Below are positions 16,514 through 24,553 of a stretch of DNA of 64,000 nucleotides, one piece after another. Positions within the stretch are counted from its first letter, which is position 1. Every line of letters starts with the position of its first letter. This DNA comes from Saprospirales bacterium. Its GTDB lineage: Bacteria; Bacteroidota; Bacteroidia; Chitinophagales; Saprospiraceae. The notes under the pieces were generated by a model that saw nothing but the letters and a program-made list of their open reading frames with translations, was not told where the DNA came from and ran no database searches. Both the position numbers and the translations under genes were made by a program. Where the stretch lies: NCBI GenBank assembly GCA_016711045.1, contig JADJTT010000008.1, positions 62,001 through 126,000 on the forward strand, written 5' to 3'.

Positions 16514-17410
16514 ATGGTGAGCACCACAAAAAAATACGTAATACAGAATTTGTCAATTCTGCTTCTCCTTGGGCTCCCTTCTTTCCTCTTCGCCCAAGAC
16601 ACCCTCATTCTCCACTCCGGCGAAAAAATTACGTTCGACCGGCTCTACCGGGCTCCTACCCATACCGAATATGAGCTGGATGGAGCCAGGTATTACCTGC
16701 CGGAGCATGATTTTGACAAGATCATTCGGAGGGTGCCCAGGAATTTGTTCTCCTTGTATTTGTTTTATGGTTTTGGCGGAATGGAAGATGAATTGTACAG
16801 GGTCGTTGCAGATCTTCCATCTCTTAGTGTTCCCATAGGAAATTACGCAGAAAGAGACCATGAATACCAATATTTTACGGGTGGTCCGATGTTCCAATAC
16901 GGGCATAGCGTAAAGGGGAGGAATGTGATCGGTGTGTGGGGTGGGGTGGAAAGTTTTGGATCATTCTATGCAAGGGAAAGTTGGGAGCGACATACCGATG
17001 AGTATATTTCGGTCGGCGCCAGAAAATTCCTCCATTATTTCCACTTGGCCCTGTCGCCTTATTACCGCACTTATTTTTTTCGAAATAAATTTCACCTCCA
17101 GCTGGGACCGTATGTGGGGATGTTAAAATACAACCTCGATATCTTTTACCAAAACTCCAATACCATCGTGGGAGTAAATGACCGGTATGAAGGCGAAATC
17201 CACGATATAATCTACCACCCCGGCCTCCAGGCGGGAGTAGGTTGGAACTGGGCACATGAAAAAAATAGCGTCTTCTCCCTCGAGATACAATGGCACCATG
17301 GCTTTGGACAAAAGATTGAGGAGTTCCGGTATAAAAATGTCGTTCTTGTGGATGAATATGACCTCAGGCCAACACAGTTCTTGTTTGGACTGAAGTACAG
17401 TATTCGGTAG
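16514..17410 (+). CDS. exported protein, probable outer-membrane beta-barrel
   Basis: A 298-residue protein with a signal sequence ending near LPSFLFAQ. After a short N-terminal segment (LILHSGEKITFDRLYRAPTH) the sequence shows alternating hydrophobic/polar strands with aromatic girdles (YYRTYFFRNKFHLQLGPYVG) and ends in RPTQFLFGLKYSIR, a typical final beta-strand of outer-membrane barrels. No specific family recognised. It is 29 bp after the radical SAM gene, likely in the same operon, and converges on fabH across a heptamer-repeat array. Confidence 0.7.
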   Translation: MVSTTKKYVIQNLSILLLLGLPSFLFAQDTLILHSGEKITFDRLYRAPTHTEYELDGARYYLPEHDFDKIIRRVPRNLFSLYLFYGFGGMEDELYRVVADLPSLSVPIGNYAERDHEYQYFTGGPMFQYGHSVKGRNVIGVWGGVESFGSFYARESWERHTDEYISVGARKFLHYFHLALSPYYRTYFFRNKFHLQLGPYVGMLKYNLDIFYQNSNTIVGVNDRYEGEIHDIIYHPGLQAGVGWNWAHEKNSVFSLEIQWHHGFGQKIEEFRYKNVVLVDEYDLRPTQFLFGLKYSIR

Positions 17411-17543
17411 GCAGTCTTCAGTGTGCAGTGTGCAGTCTGCACACTGCCTACTGCACACTGCCTACTGCACACTGCCTACTGCACACTGCCCACTGCACAC
17501 TGCCTACTGCACACTGCACACTGCCTACTGCACACTGAATACT
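17411..17543. repeat. 19-unit heptamer array with internal inversion
   Basis: Nineteen heptamers in perfect phase. Units 1-4 are of the type GCAGTGT/GCAGTCT and units 5-19 are of the reverse-complement type, alternating GCACACT and GCCTACT; the switch at about 17438 lets the array fold into a hairpin. It occupies almost all the space between two convergent genes and probably terminates both. Confidence 0.85.
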
Positions 17544-17546
17544 GTA

Positions 17547-18620
17547 TCACCATCTAATCAACGCGCTGCCCCATGTAAACCCGCTGCCGAAAGCGGCCAG
17601 GGCCACCAGATCGCCTTCCTTCACCTTACCGGCTTCCCAGGCTTCGCACAGGGCGATGGGGATCGAGGCGGCAGTGGTATTGCCGTATTTTTGGATGTTG
17701 TTCCACACCTGATCATCCTGGAGGCGGAGCAGGCGCTGCACGAACTGGCTGATGCGCAGGTTGGCCTGGTGCGGGATGAACATATTGATGTCGCTGGTTT
17801 GGAGGCCGACTTCATTCAGGGCTTCGTGGATGACCTCGGGAAACTTCTGTACCGCCATTTTGAAGACAAACTGCCCGTCCATATATGGGTACAGCATCCC
17901 GTCGTCGACCATCTTTTGAGTGATAAACAACCCGCCGAGGTCGAGGTCGTGATCAAAGCCATAGTCGATGTCTCCATCCGGATTATACTTATTGTGGTAG
18001 CCCCCGTGGGAGCCCGGGCTGATCAACGCCAATTTTTCGGCGTAGGTGCCATCGGAATGCAGCTTGGTGGCCAGGATGCCCTGGTTTTCTTTTTCAGTGG
18101 GTTGGAGCACGACCGCGCCCGCGCCGTCTCCAAAGATCGCGGTAATATTCCGGCCTTCCGTACTGAAGTCGAGTCCGATTGACTGAACCTCCGAACCGAC
18201 CAGCAGGATATTTTTATACATGCCGCTGCGGATAAATTGATCGGCAACGGAGAGGCCGTAGATGAAACCGGAGCATTGGTTGCGGATGTCGAGCGCTCCG
18301 CAGGCCGTATTGGTGATGCCCAACTCGCGTTGCAGCAAGACACCGCCACCGGGGAAATAGAATTCCGGGCTCAAGGTGGCAAAAATGATAAAGTCGATGT
18401 CATCTTTGGAGATACCGGCCCGTTCGATAGCTATCTTGGCGGCCTGGGCAGCGAGCGTAGCTGGGGTTTCCTCGTATTTCTTGACGTAGCGGCGTTCGTG
18501 TATGCCGGTGCGTTCGACGATCCACTCATCAGATGTATCCATCCATTTGGTGAGCTCTTCATTGGTCACCACTCGTTCGGGAACGTGGAACCCGATCCCT
18601 GCGATTTTCGTTCTAGGCAT
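17547..18620 (-). CDS. fabH: beta-ketoacyl-ACP synthase III
   Basis: FabH condenses acetyl- or branched acyl-CoA with malonyl-ACP to start type II fatty-acid synthesis. The catalytic triad is visible: cysteine 116 in IRNQCSGF, histidine in FIPHQANLR, asparagine in YGNTTAAS. The protein has 357 residues, about 40 more than E. coli FabH; the extra residues are around 205-245 (a glycine/aspartate-rich stretch GDIDYGFDHDLDLGG), a feature shared by FabH-like proteins of Bacteroidota. Branched-chain primer use is plausible for the phylum. It diverges from purC. Confidence 0.93.
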   Translation of the reverse strand: MPRTKIAGIGFHVPERVVTNEELTKWMDTSDEWIVERTGIHERRYVKKYEETPATLAAQAAKIAIERAGISKDDIDFIIFATLSPEFYFPGGGVLLQRELGITNTACGALDIRNQCSGFIYGLSVADQFIRSGMYKNILLVGSEVQSIGLDFSTEGRNITAIFGDGAGAVVLQPTEKENQGILATKLHSDGTYAEKLALISPGSHGGYHNKYNPDGDIDYGFDHDLDLGGLFITQKMVDDGMLYPYMDGQFVFKMAVQKFPEVIHEALNEVGLQTSDINMFIPHQANLRISQFVQRLLRLQDDQVWNNIQKYGNTTAASIPIALCEAWEAGKVKEGDLVALAAFGSGFTWGSALIRW

Positions 18621-18682
18621 GATGGCTTATTTATGATTTCTTCATGGAATACCCATGATTTTTCTGGTAGTACTGAACCTAA

Positions 18683-18690
18683 CAAAGTTA
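18683..18690 (-). promoter_or_regulatory. fabH: -7 promoter box for fabH
   Basis: TAACTTTG on the minus strand matches TAnnTTTG and lies about 60 bp before the fabH start. It faces away from the purC box 23 bp further on, giving a compact divergent promoter pair. Confidence 0.55.
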
Positions 18691-18712
18691 AAAAACCAGC
18701 GCCAGAAATTCC

Positions 18713-18720
18713 TACCTTTG
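18713..18720 (+). promoter_or_regulatory. purC: -7 promoter box for purC
   Basis: TACCTTTG, an exact TAnnTTTG match, 24 bp before the purC start codon. Confidence 0.6.
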
Positions 18721-18744
18721 GACTTAAATCGCAACAGAAGCTAT

Positions 18745-19701
18745 ATGTCCACCGTAAAGGCTCTTTCTGAAACGCATTTTCGGTTGCCCGGTCAAACCTC
18801 TTTCTACCGGGGTAAAGTGCGTGATGTCTATTTTATCGCCGACCTGTTGATCTCTATCGCCTCCGACCGGATCTCGGCTTTCGACCATATTTTACCAAAA
18901 TCGATCCCCTATAAAGGGCAGGTGCTCAATCAATTGGCGGCGCATTTTCTCAAGGCCACCGAAGATATTTGCCCCAACTGGCTACAGGCGGTGCCCGATC
19001 CAAATGTATCGGTGGGCTTATTTTGCGAGCCCATACGCCTGGAGATGGTCATTCGCGGCTACCTTACCGGACATGCGTGGCGCACTTATAGCTCGGGCAA
19101 ACGCACGCTTTGCGGGGTGCCCCTTCCGGAGGGCATGAAGGAACACGACCGTTTTCCGCAACCGATCATTACCCCCGCTACCAAGGCCGAAGAAGGGCAC
19201 GACGAAGATATTTCCCGGGAAGACATCCTGGCCCGGGGGCTGGTCAGCGAGGAAGATTATGCGCTGTTGGAGCGTTACACCCGGGCCCTTTTCCAGCGTG
19301 GCACCGAGATGGCTGCCAAACAAGGCCTGATCCTGGTCGATACGAAATACGAATTTGGAAAAAGGGACGGAACGATCTACCTCATCGATGAGATCCATAC
19401 GCCCGACAGTTCGCGCTATTTTTACCTCGACGGCTACGAGGAGCGACAGGCGAGGGGAGAGGTCCAAAAGCAACTCTCCAAAGAATTCGTCCGCGAATGG
19501 CTCATGGCCAACGGTTTTCAGGGCCTGGAAGGACAACTTATGCCCGCCATGCCCGACAGCTTTGTGCGGAAAGTCTCCGAGCGCTATATCGAACTCTACG
19601 AGCGCGTCACAGGGCTGCCTTTTGAAAAAGCCGGCACAGAAAATGTGGAGGCACGCATTCAAACAAACATCCAACGCTATTTGACGGACCGAGATCGTTA
19701 A
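18745..19701 (+). CDS. purC: phosphoribosylaminoimidazole-succinocarboxamide synthase
   Basis: SAICAR synthase, the ATP-dependent ligation of aspartate to CAIR in purine synthesis. The 318-residue length and motifs are of the longer type (yeast Ade1-like) found in Bacteroidota: YRGKVRDVYF near the start, LLISIASDRISAFDHILPKS, EMVIRGYLTGHAW, and GLILVDTKYEFGKR with DEIHTPDSSRYF. An earlier in-frame ATG at 18655 would extend into the promoter region, so 18745 is used. CbiM starts 18 bp downstream, so purC and the cobalt/nickel transporter may be co-transcribed, which is unusual. Confidence 0.95.
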   Translation: MSTVKALSETHFRLPGQTSFYRGKVRDVYFIADLLISIASDRISAFDHILPKSIPYKGQVLNQLAAHFLKATEDICPNWLQAVPDPNVSVGLFCEPIRLEMVIRGYLTGHAWRTYSSGKRTLCGVPLPEGMKEHDRFPQPIITPATKAEEGHDEDISREDILARGLVSEEDYALLERYTRALFQRGTEMAAKQGLILVDTKYEFGKRDGTIYLIDEIHTPDSSRYFYLDGYEERQARGEVQKQLSKEFVREWLMANGFQGLEGQLMPAMPDSFVRKVSERYIELYERVTGLPFEKAGTENVEARIQTNIQRYLTDRDR

Positions 19702-19719
19702 TACCCAAAAGCCAGCTCC

Positions 19720-20394
19720 ATGCATATTCCAGATGGATACTTAAGTCCTCAGACCTATCTGCCATTATTCGGAGCGTTTGTCGCGGTGGCCGCGGTGGCG
19801 GTAAAAAAAGTAAAGGAAAAGTTCGACCGGAAAATGGTGCCCTTTCTCGGGATGGCGGCCTCTTTTTCTTTCCTGATCATGATGTTCAACATCCCGATCC
19901 CCGGGGGGACCACTGGGCACGCGGTAGGAGCTGCGATCATCGCCCTGTTGCTCGGGCCGTGGGTCGCCTTCATCGCGGTGTCGGTAGCCCTGATTATTCA
20001 GGCGCTGGTTTTTGGAGACGGGGGCATTACCGCCATTGGCGCCAATTGCATCAACATGGCATTTTTCATGCCTTTTACGGCCTGGTATGCGTTTAAATGG
20101 ATTCGGGGGCGTTCCGTTTCGCCGGCGAGAATTGGGGTAGCCGTATTTCTGGCTGCCTATTTAAGCCTGAACGTGGCTGCGCTGGTCACGGGCATTGAGT
20201 TCGGGATACAGCCTATCCTGGCTTCCGGGCCCGAAGGGCACCCGCTGTACGCGCCCTATCCGCTCGATATTGCGGTGCCCGCGATGGCCATTCAGCATTT
20301 ATTATTCTTTGGGTTTATAGAAGCTATTGTTACCTTGTTGATATTCAGGTATTTCGAAAAGAACTTTCCGGATGTGACGGAAGTGTTGAAATAA
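19720..20394 (+). CDS. cbiM: energy-coupling factor transporter S component CbiM (cobalt/nickel)
   Basis: A 224-residue membrane protein with the invariant N-terminus MHIPDGYLS; in CbiM/NikM the free N-terminal amine and His2 bind the metal ion. Six or seven membrane helices follow, including the conserved GGTTGHAVGAA and DGGITAIGANCINM stretches. With the PDGLE/CbiN-like, CbiQ and CbiO proteins it forms an ECF metal transporter. Cobalt or nickel cannot be decided from this sequence, and no cobalamin riboswitch is present before it. A MITE-like repeat begins immediately after its stop codon. Confidence 0.92.
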   Translation: MHIPDGYLSPQTYLPLFGAFVAVAAVAVKKVKEKFDRKMVPFLGMAASFSFLIMMFNIPIPGGTTGHAVGAAIIALLLGPWVAFIAVSVALIIQALVFGDGGITAIGANCINMAFFMPFTAWYAFKWIRGRSVSPARIGVAVFLAAYLSLNVAALVTGIEFGIQPILASGPEGHPLYAPYPLDIAVPAMAIQHLLFFGFIEAIVTLLIFRYFEKNFPDVTEVLK

Positions 20395-20493
20395 AACCGC
20401 AAAGGCGCTAAGAGCGCCAAGAAATCCCGCTGTTAAAACACCAATGAATATAGATAACTCTGACCTCTTTGCGTACTTAGCGTCTTTGCGGTT
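20395..20493. repeat. MITE-like element, copy B
   Basis: A 99-bp element with the same termini as copies A and C (starts AACCGCAAAGGCGCTAAG, ends TTAGCGTCTTTGCGGTT). It is inserted directly after cbiM, between two genes of one transporter operon. Confidence 0.8.
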
Positions 20494-20523
20494 TAAGAAT
20501 GCCGACTATTTTTAGAAGATGAA

Positions 20524-20862
20524 ATGCATGTATTAATGAAGCGAATATGGATCGCCATCGGCCTGTTGGCCTTGCTATCACCTATTGGGCTCTTTCTTCC
20601 CGAATATTTCGGGGCAGGGGATGCCTGGGGGGAGTGGTCGCTCGAAACGGTAAAAGAGCAAACCGGCCGCGAACCGGAGGGCATGAAAAAAGACGCCGAC
20701 TTGTATAACGCCCCTGTGCCCGATTATTCCTTTGGAGAAGAAGAAGATACCCTGGCTAAAAAATCGGTGGGGTACATCGGCTCCGCACTATTGGGTGTAG
20801 GCCTCATCTTATTATTGACCCTTGGCGCTTCCAAACTGGCCATGCAGAAAGATCGTGGATGA
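20524..20862 (+). CDS. PDGLE-domain / CbiN-like component of the metal transporter
   Basis: A 112-residue protein with two membrane helices (residues 6-24 and about 83-103) flanking a periplasmic loop (PEYFGAGDAWGEWSLETVKE, then a PVPDYSF segment). This matches the small PDGLE/CbiN-type protein that accompanies CbiM and helps load the metal ion. A second ATG at 20536 (MKRIWIAIG) is an equally good start. The stop overlaps the cbiQ start by 4 bp, so translation is coupled. Confidence 0.75.
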   Translation: MHVLMKRIWIAIGLLALLSPIGLFLPEYFGAGDAWGEWSLETVKEQTGREPEGMKKDADLYNAPVPDYSFGEEEDTLAKKSVGYIGSALLGVGLILLLTLGASKLAMQKDRG

Positions 20863-21779
20863 TCCCTTCCTTCCTCAAAGAGAAAGAAACGGTAAGCCCC
20901 GCCAAGCCTTCCAGCCGCCGGAATTTCAACTTTGTCGATCGAACGGCAAAAAACATGGCTGCTTTTTTGCTGACCTCCATGCAGCAATGGAACACTTCGC
21001 GGCGGACGGGTTTGCTTCAAGGACTGGATGCGCGCGTAAAAGTAATTTTTGTATTGGCCTACGTTATTTTGGTGAGCCTGACGCATAAGGTCGAATTTCA
21101 ATTAATTTTATCGGGTCTTTTTTTTATTCTTTTTCTCGCTTCGAAAATTAACCCGGTAAGGGTGTATTTAAAAATTGCGGGACTCGCCTTTTTTTTCGGT
21201 TTTCTTGTTTTTTTGCCGGCTGCATTAAATTTATTTTCACCTGGGGAAATTATTTTTTTATTCGCTCAATTTGAACACGAACGCAAATGGCTGGTGTACC
21301 ATATTCCGAAAGAAATTGGCATTACCCGGGAAGGCTTGAACCTGGTGGCCCGCATCAGCCTGAAAGTATTCAATTCCATCTCGCTGACGTTCTTGCTCAC
21401 GAGCACTACCGGGTTTGAGCAAGTCGTTAAAGCCTTGAAAATGATGAAGGTTCCGGATATTTTTCTGCTTACCCTTACCTTGAGCTACCAATATATTTTT
21501 ATTTTTTCGCAGACTATTCTAGAAACGTACCAGGCCCTGAAAATGCGTTGGTGGGAGCGGGGCGCCCGCGCCGAGACCAACGCCATTCTCTCGGGCCGCA
21601 TGGGGTATTTGTTTCGAAAATCATGGGAAAAATACGACCAGGTATACCATTCTATGGTGGCGCGGGGTTATACGGGCGAAATTAGTTTGTACCATCAGGA
21701 TGCGCTCAAAATGAAAGACTATCTATTTTTATTCATAGCGGCTGTTTTTTTTGCTGCGTGTTTATTTTTCTTTTTATAA
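20859..21779 (+). CDS. cbiQ: energy-coupling factor transporter T component CbiQ
   Basis: A 306-residue transmembrane coupling protein. It has about five membrane helices and the two cytoplasmic coupling motifs of ECF T components: a first A-R-x motif region around LKMRWWERGARAE and a later SMVARGYTGE motif that contact the ATPase. A 60-residue N-terminal extension (from MIPSFLKEKE) precedes the usual start, ending with the GLDARVKV segment. It overlaps the upstream gene by 4 bp and is followed by cbiO after 18 bp. Confidence 0.9.
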   Translation: MIPSFLKEKETVSPAKPSSRRNFNFVDRTAKNMAAFLLTSMQQWNTSRRTGLLQGLDARVKVIFVLAYVILVSLTHKVEFQLILSGLFFILFLASKINPVRVYLKIAGLAFFFGFLVFLPAALNLFSPGEIIFLFAQFEHERKWLVYHIPKEIGITREGLNLVARISLKVFNSISLTFLLTSTTGFEQVVKALKMMKVPDIFLLTLTLSYQYIFIFSQTILETYQALKMRWWERGARAETNAILSGRMGYLFRKSWEKYDQVYHSMVARGYTGEISLYHQDALKMKDYLFLFIAAVFFAACLFFFL

Positions 21780-21797
21780 AAAAAGTCCCACTCCGAT

Positions 21798-22619
21798 ATG
21801 CGCGCTATTTTTGAATTGAAAAACGTAGGCTACCAATACACCGACACCCGAAAAGCCCTTTCTAACATTAATCTTTCGGTGCCGGAAGGAGAAATATTGT
21901 CGATCGTCGGATCGAACGGGAGCGGGAAGTCCACCTTGCTCCATTTGATGTGCGGGCTGATCTATCCCATGGAAGGTTCCATTGCCTACAAAGGCATCGA
22001 GTTTCAGGAAAAGTCGTTTAAAAAAGCTGCGTTCAACCGGGAATTCCGGTCCTCCATAGGGTTTGTTTTTCAGAATTCAGATGCACAGCTTTTCTGTCCC
22101 ACCGTATTGGACGAGCTCATTTTTGGTCCGCTGCAATTGGGCTATCCCAAAAACCTGGCCATAGAACGGGCCGATGAGGTGGTAAGGATGCTCCATCTCG
22201 AGGCGTATACCGACCGACCGTCCTACATGCTCTCAAGCGGGGAAAAAAAGCGGGTAGCTATTGGGGCCGTGTTGACCACCAATCCCGAGGTATTGATATT
22301 CGACGAACCCATGAGTGGCCTCGATCCCAAGACCCGTTCCTTCATCATCGACCTTATTTTCGAGCTCAGCCAGGTAGGGAAAACCATCATCGTAGCCACC
22401 CATCACCTCGACCTGGTCGACTATCTGAAATCGAGGGTCGTCGTCCTCTCCGAGCGCCACACCATTGAAAAAACAGGCTCCAGCGACGAGATCCTGTCCG
22501 ACACCGACCTCCTGATCAATGCAAACCTGATCGCCGAGTATTCACACAGGCACAACGGCACGGTGCACAAGCATTTGTCGTTGGGCTTTTTGTCGCATAG
22601 GCATGGAGGGAAGTCGTGA
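21798..22619 (+). CDS. cbiO: energy-coupling factor transporter ATPase CbiO
   Basis: A 273-residue ABC-type ATPase that powers the cobalt/nickel ECF transporter. Walker A (GSNGSGKST, residues 38-46), Q-loop (FQNSDAQLF), signature (LSSGEKKRVAIG near 145), Walker B (VLIFDEPMSGLD) and the switch histidine (TIIVATHHLD) are all present. The last 30 residues are rich in histidine (YSHRHNGTVHKH, LSHRHGG), which could bind the transported metal. It is the last gene of the set; a GC hairpin at 22630-22660 follows. Confidence 0.94.
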   Translation: MRAIFELKNVGYQYTDTRKALSNINLSVPEGEILSIVGSNGSGKSTLLHLMCGLIYPMEGSIAYKGIEFQEKSFKKAAFNREFRSSIGFVFQNSDAQLFCPTVLDELIFGPLQLGYPKNLAIERADEVVRMLHLEAYTDRPSYMLSSGEKKRVAIGAVLTTNPEVLIFDEPMSGLDPKTRSFIIDLIFELSQVGKTIIVATHHLDLVDYLKSRVVVLSERHTIEKTGSSDEILSDTDLLINANLIAEYSHRHNGTVHKHLSLGFLSHRHGGKS

Positions 22620-22690
22620 GATGAAAAAAGTGGCGCCCCAAACGGGTAAGGGGCCGCCACGATTGCTACGGGAAAAGTATATTTCTTGGG

Positions 22691-22732
22691 TGACTAGTGA
22701 CTAGTGACTAGTGACTGGTGACTAGTGACTGG
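22691..22732. repeat. six-unit heptamer array (TGACTAG)
   Basis: Six heptamers in phase, four TGACTAG and two TGACTGG. Because ACTAGT is its own complement, the array is symmetrical on both strands. It belongs to the same ACT-plus-four-bases pattern seen at other gene 3' ends in this window. Confidence 0.85.
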
Positions 22733-22888
22733 AATAGGAGTCTGTTTGAATAAGGGAAGATAATGTTGGATACGCGATCCATTGAATCACCATAGAGTAT
22801 GATGATCCTGCTCGCCCGGAGGCTGCGGGAGTTGTGGGTCATTTTAAATCGATTTTTGGGTAAAGCCCCGAAGGGCTAACCGGTTTTG

Positions 22889-22916
22889 ACAAATAAACGT
22901 TGGGGCGTTTATTTGT
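22889..22916. repeat. 11-bp stem-loop
   Basis: ACAAATAAACG pairs perfectly with CGTTTATTTGT around the loop TTGGGG. It lies beside an AGCCCCGAAGGGCT hairpin (from about 22864). Role unknown. Confidence 0.6.
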
Positions 22917-23018
22917 TTGGGACTTTCGAGGGGAGCCGAATTTCTTTTGCTCTCTATATATATGTAGATAGCCTAAATGTATAAATTGTTCACATGGCAG
23001 TAAAAAAAATAGGCTGTC

Positions 23019-23084
23019 CATACTAAAGAGAAAAGGGTGGGGCCGTCAGCCCCACTACTCGCAAACCACTTTTTCTTTAGTATG
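23019..23084. repeat. dispersed stem-loop element 1, likely terminator of the dehydrogenase gene
   Basis: Outer arms CATACTAAAGA and TCTTTAGTATG pair, enclosing an inner 7-bp hairpin (23037-23043 with 23049-23055) and the phrase ACTACTCGCAAACCA. The same phrase and similar outer arms recur at 63261-63338. On the minus strand the inner hairpin is followed by a T-rich run, so it can terminate the gene that ends at 23088. Confidence 0.6.
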
Positions 23085-23087
23085 ATC

Positions 23088-24290
23088 TTATTCCCCCTCC
23101 ACAAAATCTCTAAGATACATATAATGGGGCGTCAGGTGGCCTTTATCGGCAATGGTGGCCCGCTCAATGACCTTGCTCTCAGGTTTCAGGAGCTCCGGCA
23201 ATATTTTGGTGATAAATTGTTCGCCGAAGGCACGGGAAGCATCGCGAGGCATTTCGTTGGGCAGGTTGTCAATAGACATCACGTCGATGATTCCATCCTG
23301 AAACGGCTGGGTTTCAGACCGGGAAACCGGGTCGAATCCAAATATCGGATCGGCAATAGTGGAAGCGCGCAGGGTAGAAGGCACGGAAGACTTGGGCGCA
23401 ATGTCGCATGTGACATCGGCGATAACCTGGATGTTGAACTCGGGCTTTCGCATTTCCTCCACGGTGAAAAAGGCTGGGGCACGCTGGTCGAAGAAAATGC
23501 CGTTGATGAAGATATCGGCAACCTGGGCATAGGGCGAAAAGGCACTGTCAAACTCTTCGGGATGCTCGTAAAAATCTTTTGGAGTAAAGAGCTTACCATC
23601 CTTGCGGGCAGCGTACTGCTCGGGGTTGAGTTGGGTAAAGACCGGATAGTCAAAATGGGTGAATAGGAAATCGGCCGGACTTACCCGCTGGAAGCCCATA
23701 TCGCCCAACACCTCACATGCGCCGCCGCTCACGCGTCCACCACCCGTCACGACGACCTTGATCGGGGGGAACTTTATTTTGCGGTACAGGCCTTTGGCTT
23801 CTTCATAGTCGTGGCAATCTTTCATGCGGGGAAGTACGAAGGCGCCGGTCCGGAGGCTGTAGGTATAAAGGGCATTGTGCGCCCCTACCATCCCTGCAAA
23901 GCGCCCGAAGGCAATGAGCCGGAACCCTTGTTCGTCGGTAAGGATCTCGTAGTCGATCAGCCGGATATTTTTCTCCAGAATAGCCTGGAGCATACGGCGG
24001 TTATAGGGCTGTTTTTTGATCGTATGCGAAAAGAAAAAGTACGTCTTTCCCGGGATCAGCTTATTGACCGGCACTTCTTTCACACCCATCAGCACGTCGC
24101 AGTCCGTCAAATCATCCGTCAGGGTGATGCCCGCACGCTCAAATTCTTCGTCCTTGTAGCAGCGAATAGGAGAGTGCTGCACCGTCAGTTCGATCGGAAA
24201 CTGCTTGAGAATGGCTGCACATTGATCGGGTACCAGTGGTACCCTCGAATCGGGTGGGATCTTTCCCTCTTTGATGATTCCGAGTTTCAT
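23088..24290 (-). CDS. NAD(P)-dependent dehydrogenase of the saccharopine/alanine dehydrogenase family
   Basis: A 400-residue oxidoreductase with an alanine-dehydrogenase/transhydrogenase N-terminal domain (MKLGIIKEGKIPPDSRVPLVP; conserved catalytic region MGVKEVPVNKLIPGKTYFFFSHT) and a Rossmann domain (VVVTGGGRVSGGACEVL, about residues 200-216). The combination resembles the bacterial lysine-forming saccharopine dehydrogenase/lysine dehydrogenase group. Substrate is not certain. The ATG at 24290 is used; an earlier in-frame start at 24338 lacks the family N-terminus. It diverges from ssrA, and a stem-loop after its stop codon probably terminates it. Confidence 0.75.
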   Translation of the reverse strand: MKLGIIKEGKIPPDSRVPLVPDQCAAILKQFPIELTVQHSPIRCYKDEEFERAGITLTDDLTDCDVLMGVKEVPVNKLIPGKTYFFFSHTIKKQPYNRRMLQAILEKNIRLIDYEILTDEQGFRLIAFGRFAGMVGAHNALYTYSLRTGAFVLPRMKDCHDYEEAKGLYRKIKFPPIKVVVTGGGRVSGGACEVLGDMGFQRVSPADFLFTHFDYPVFTQLNPEQYAARKDGKLFTPKDFYEHPEEFDSAFSPYAQVADIFINGIFFDQRAPAFFTVEEMRKPEFNIQVIADVTCDIAPKSSVPSTLRASTIADPIFGFDPVSRSETQPFQDGIIDVMSIDNLPNEMPRDASRAFGEQFITKILPELLKPESKVIERATIADKGHLTPHYMYLRDFVEGE

Positions 24291-24386
24291 AAAAACAGTG
24301 GTTAGGGTGGACCGTAAAGATAGACTATTGCCCTTCATTCCCGAAGGAGAATAGGAAGGAAACTTTTTTTCTTCCGGCGGTGTTTG

Positions 24387-24394
24387 TACCTTTG
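24387..24394 (+). promoter_or_regulatory. ssrA: -7 promoter box for ssrA
   Basis: TACCTTTG, an exact TAnnTTTG match, about 35 bp before the mature tmRNA 5' end. Confidence 0.6.
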
Positions 24395-24508
24395 ATTGTT
24401 CAGTTCACCATTGGTGAAAGAATCAAAGGGGGACGTACTGGTATCGACAGGGAAGTATGTCGGACCGTAAGCATGCCGGAGCACGATTGTTCACTCCGTT
24501 AACAAATG

Positions 24509-24553
24509 GCGATCAAACAACAAGTGGCAATAGCTACGCACTCGCTGCGTAAG
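24509..24553 (+). other. ssrA: tmRNA tag-peptide reading frame
   Basis: Within tmRNA a frame from GGC (24509) to TAA (24551) encodes GDQTTSGNSYALAA. The YALAA end is the universal degradation signal read by ClpXP. The resume codon is inferred from the usual glycine or alanine start and the TAACAAAT sequence before it, and was not established independently. At 14 residues the tag is longer than the 9-11 usual in many bacteria. Confidence 0.75.

Larger units (their letters stand above)
22620..23087. other. 468-bp intergenic region with several repeats and no supported gene
   Basis: This gap between cbiO and the dehydrogenase gene holds, in order: an imperfect GC hairpin (22630-22660), a heptamer array (22691-22732), an 11-bp stem-loop (22889-22916) and a terminator-like repeat element (23019-23084). 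The short open frames here have no coding character. Composition shifts to AT-rich after about 22930. Confidence 0.6.

Noticed and set aside
19702..19719. Cobalamin riboswitch before cbiM
   Set aside because: Only 18 bp separate purC and cbiM, too short for the aptamer, and no B12-box was found upstream of purC.
22839..23021. A 60-residue minus-strand frame in the cbiO-dehydrogenase gap
   Set aside because: It covers the stem-loop and AT-rich DNA, has no family or start context, and is probably chance.
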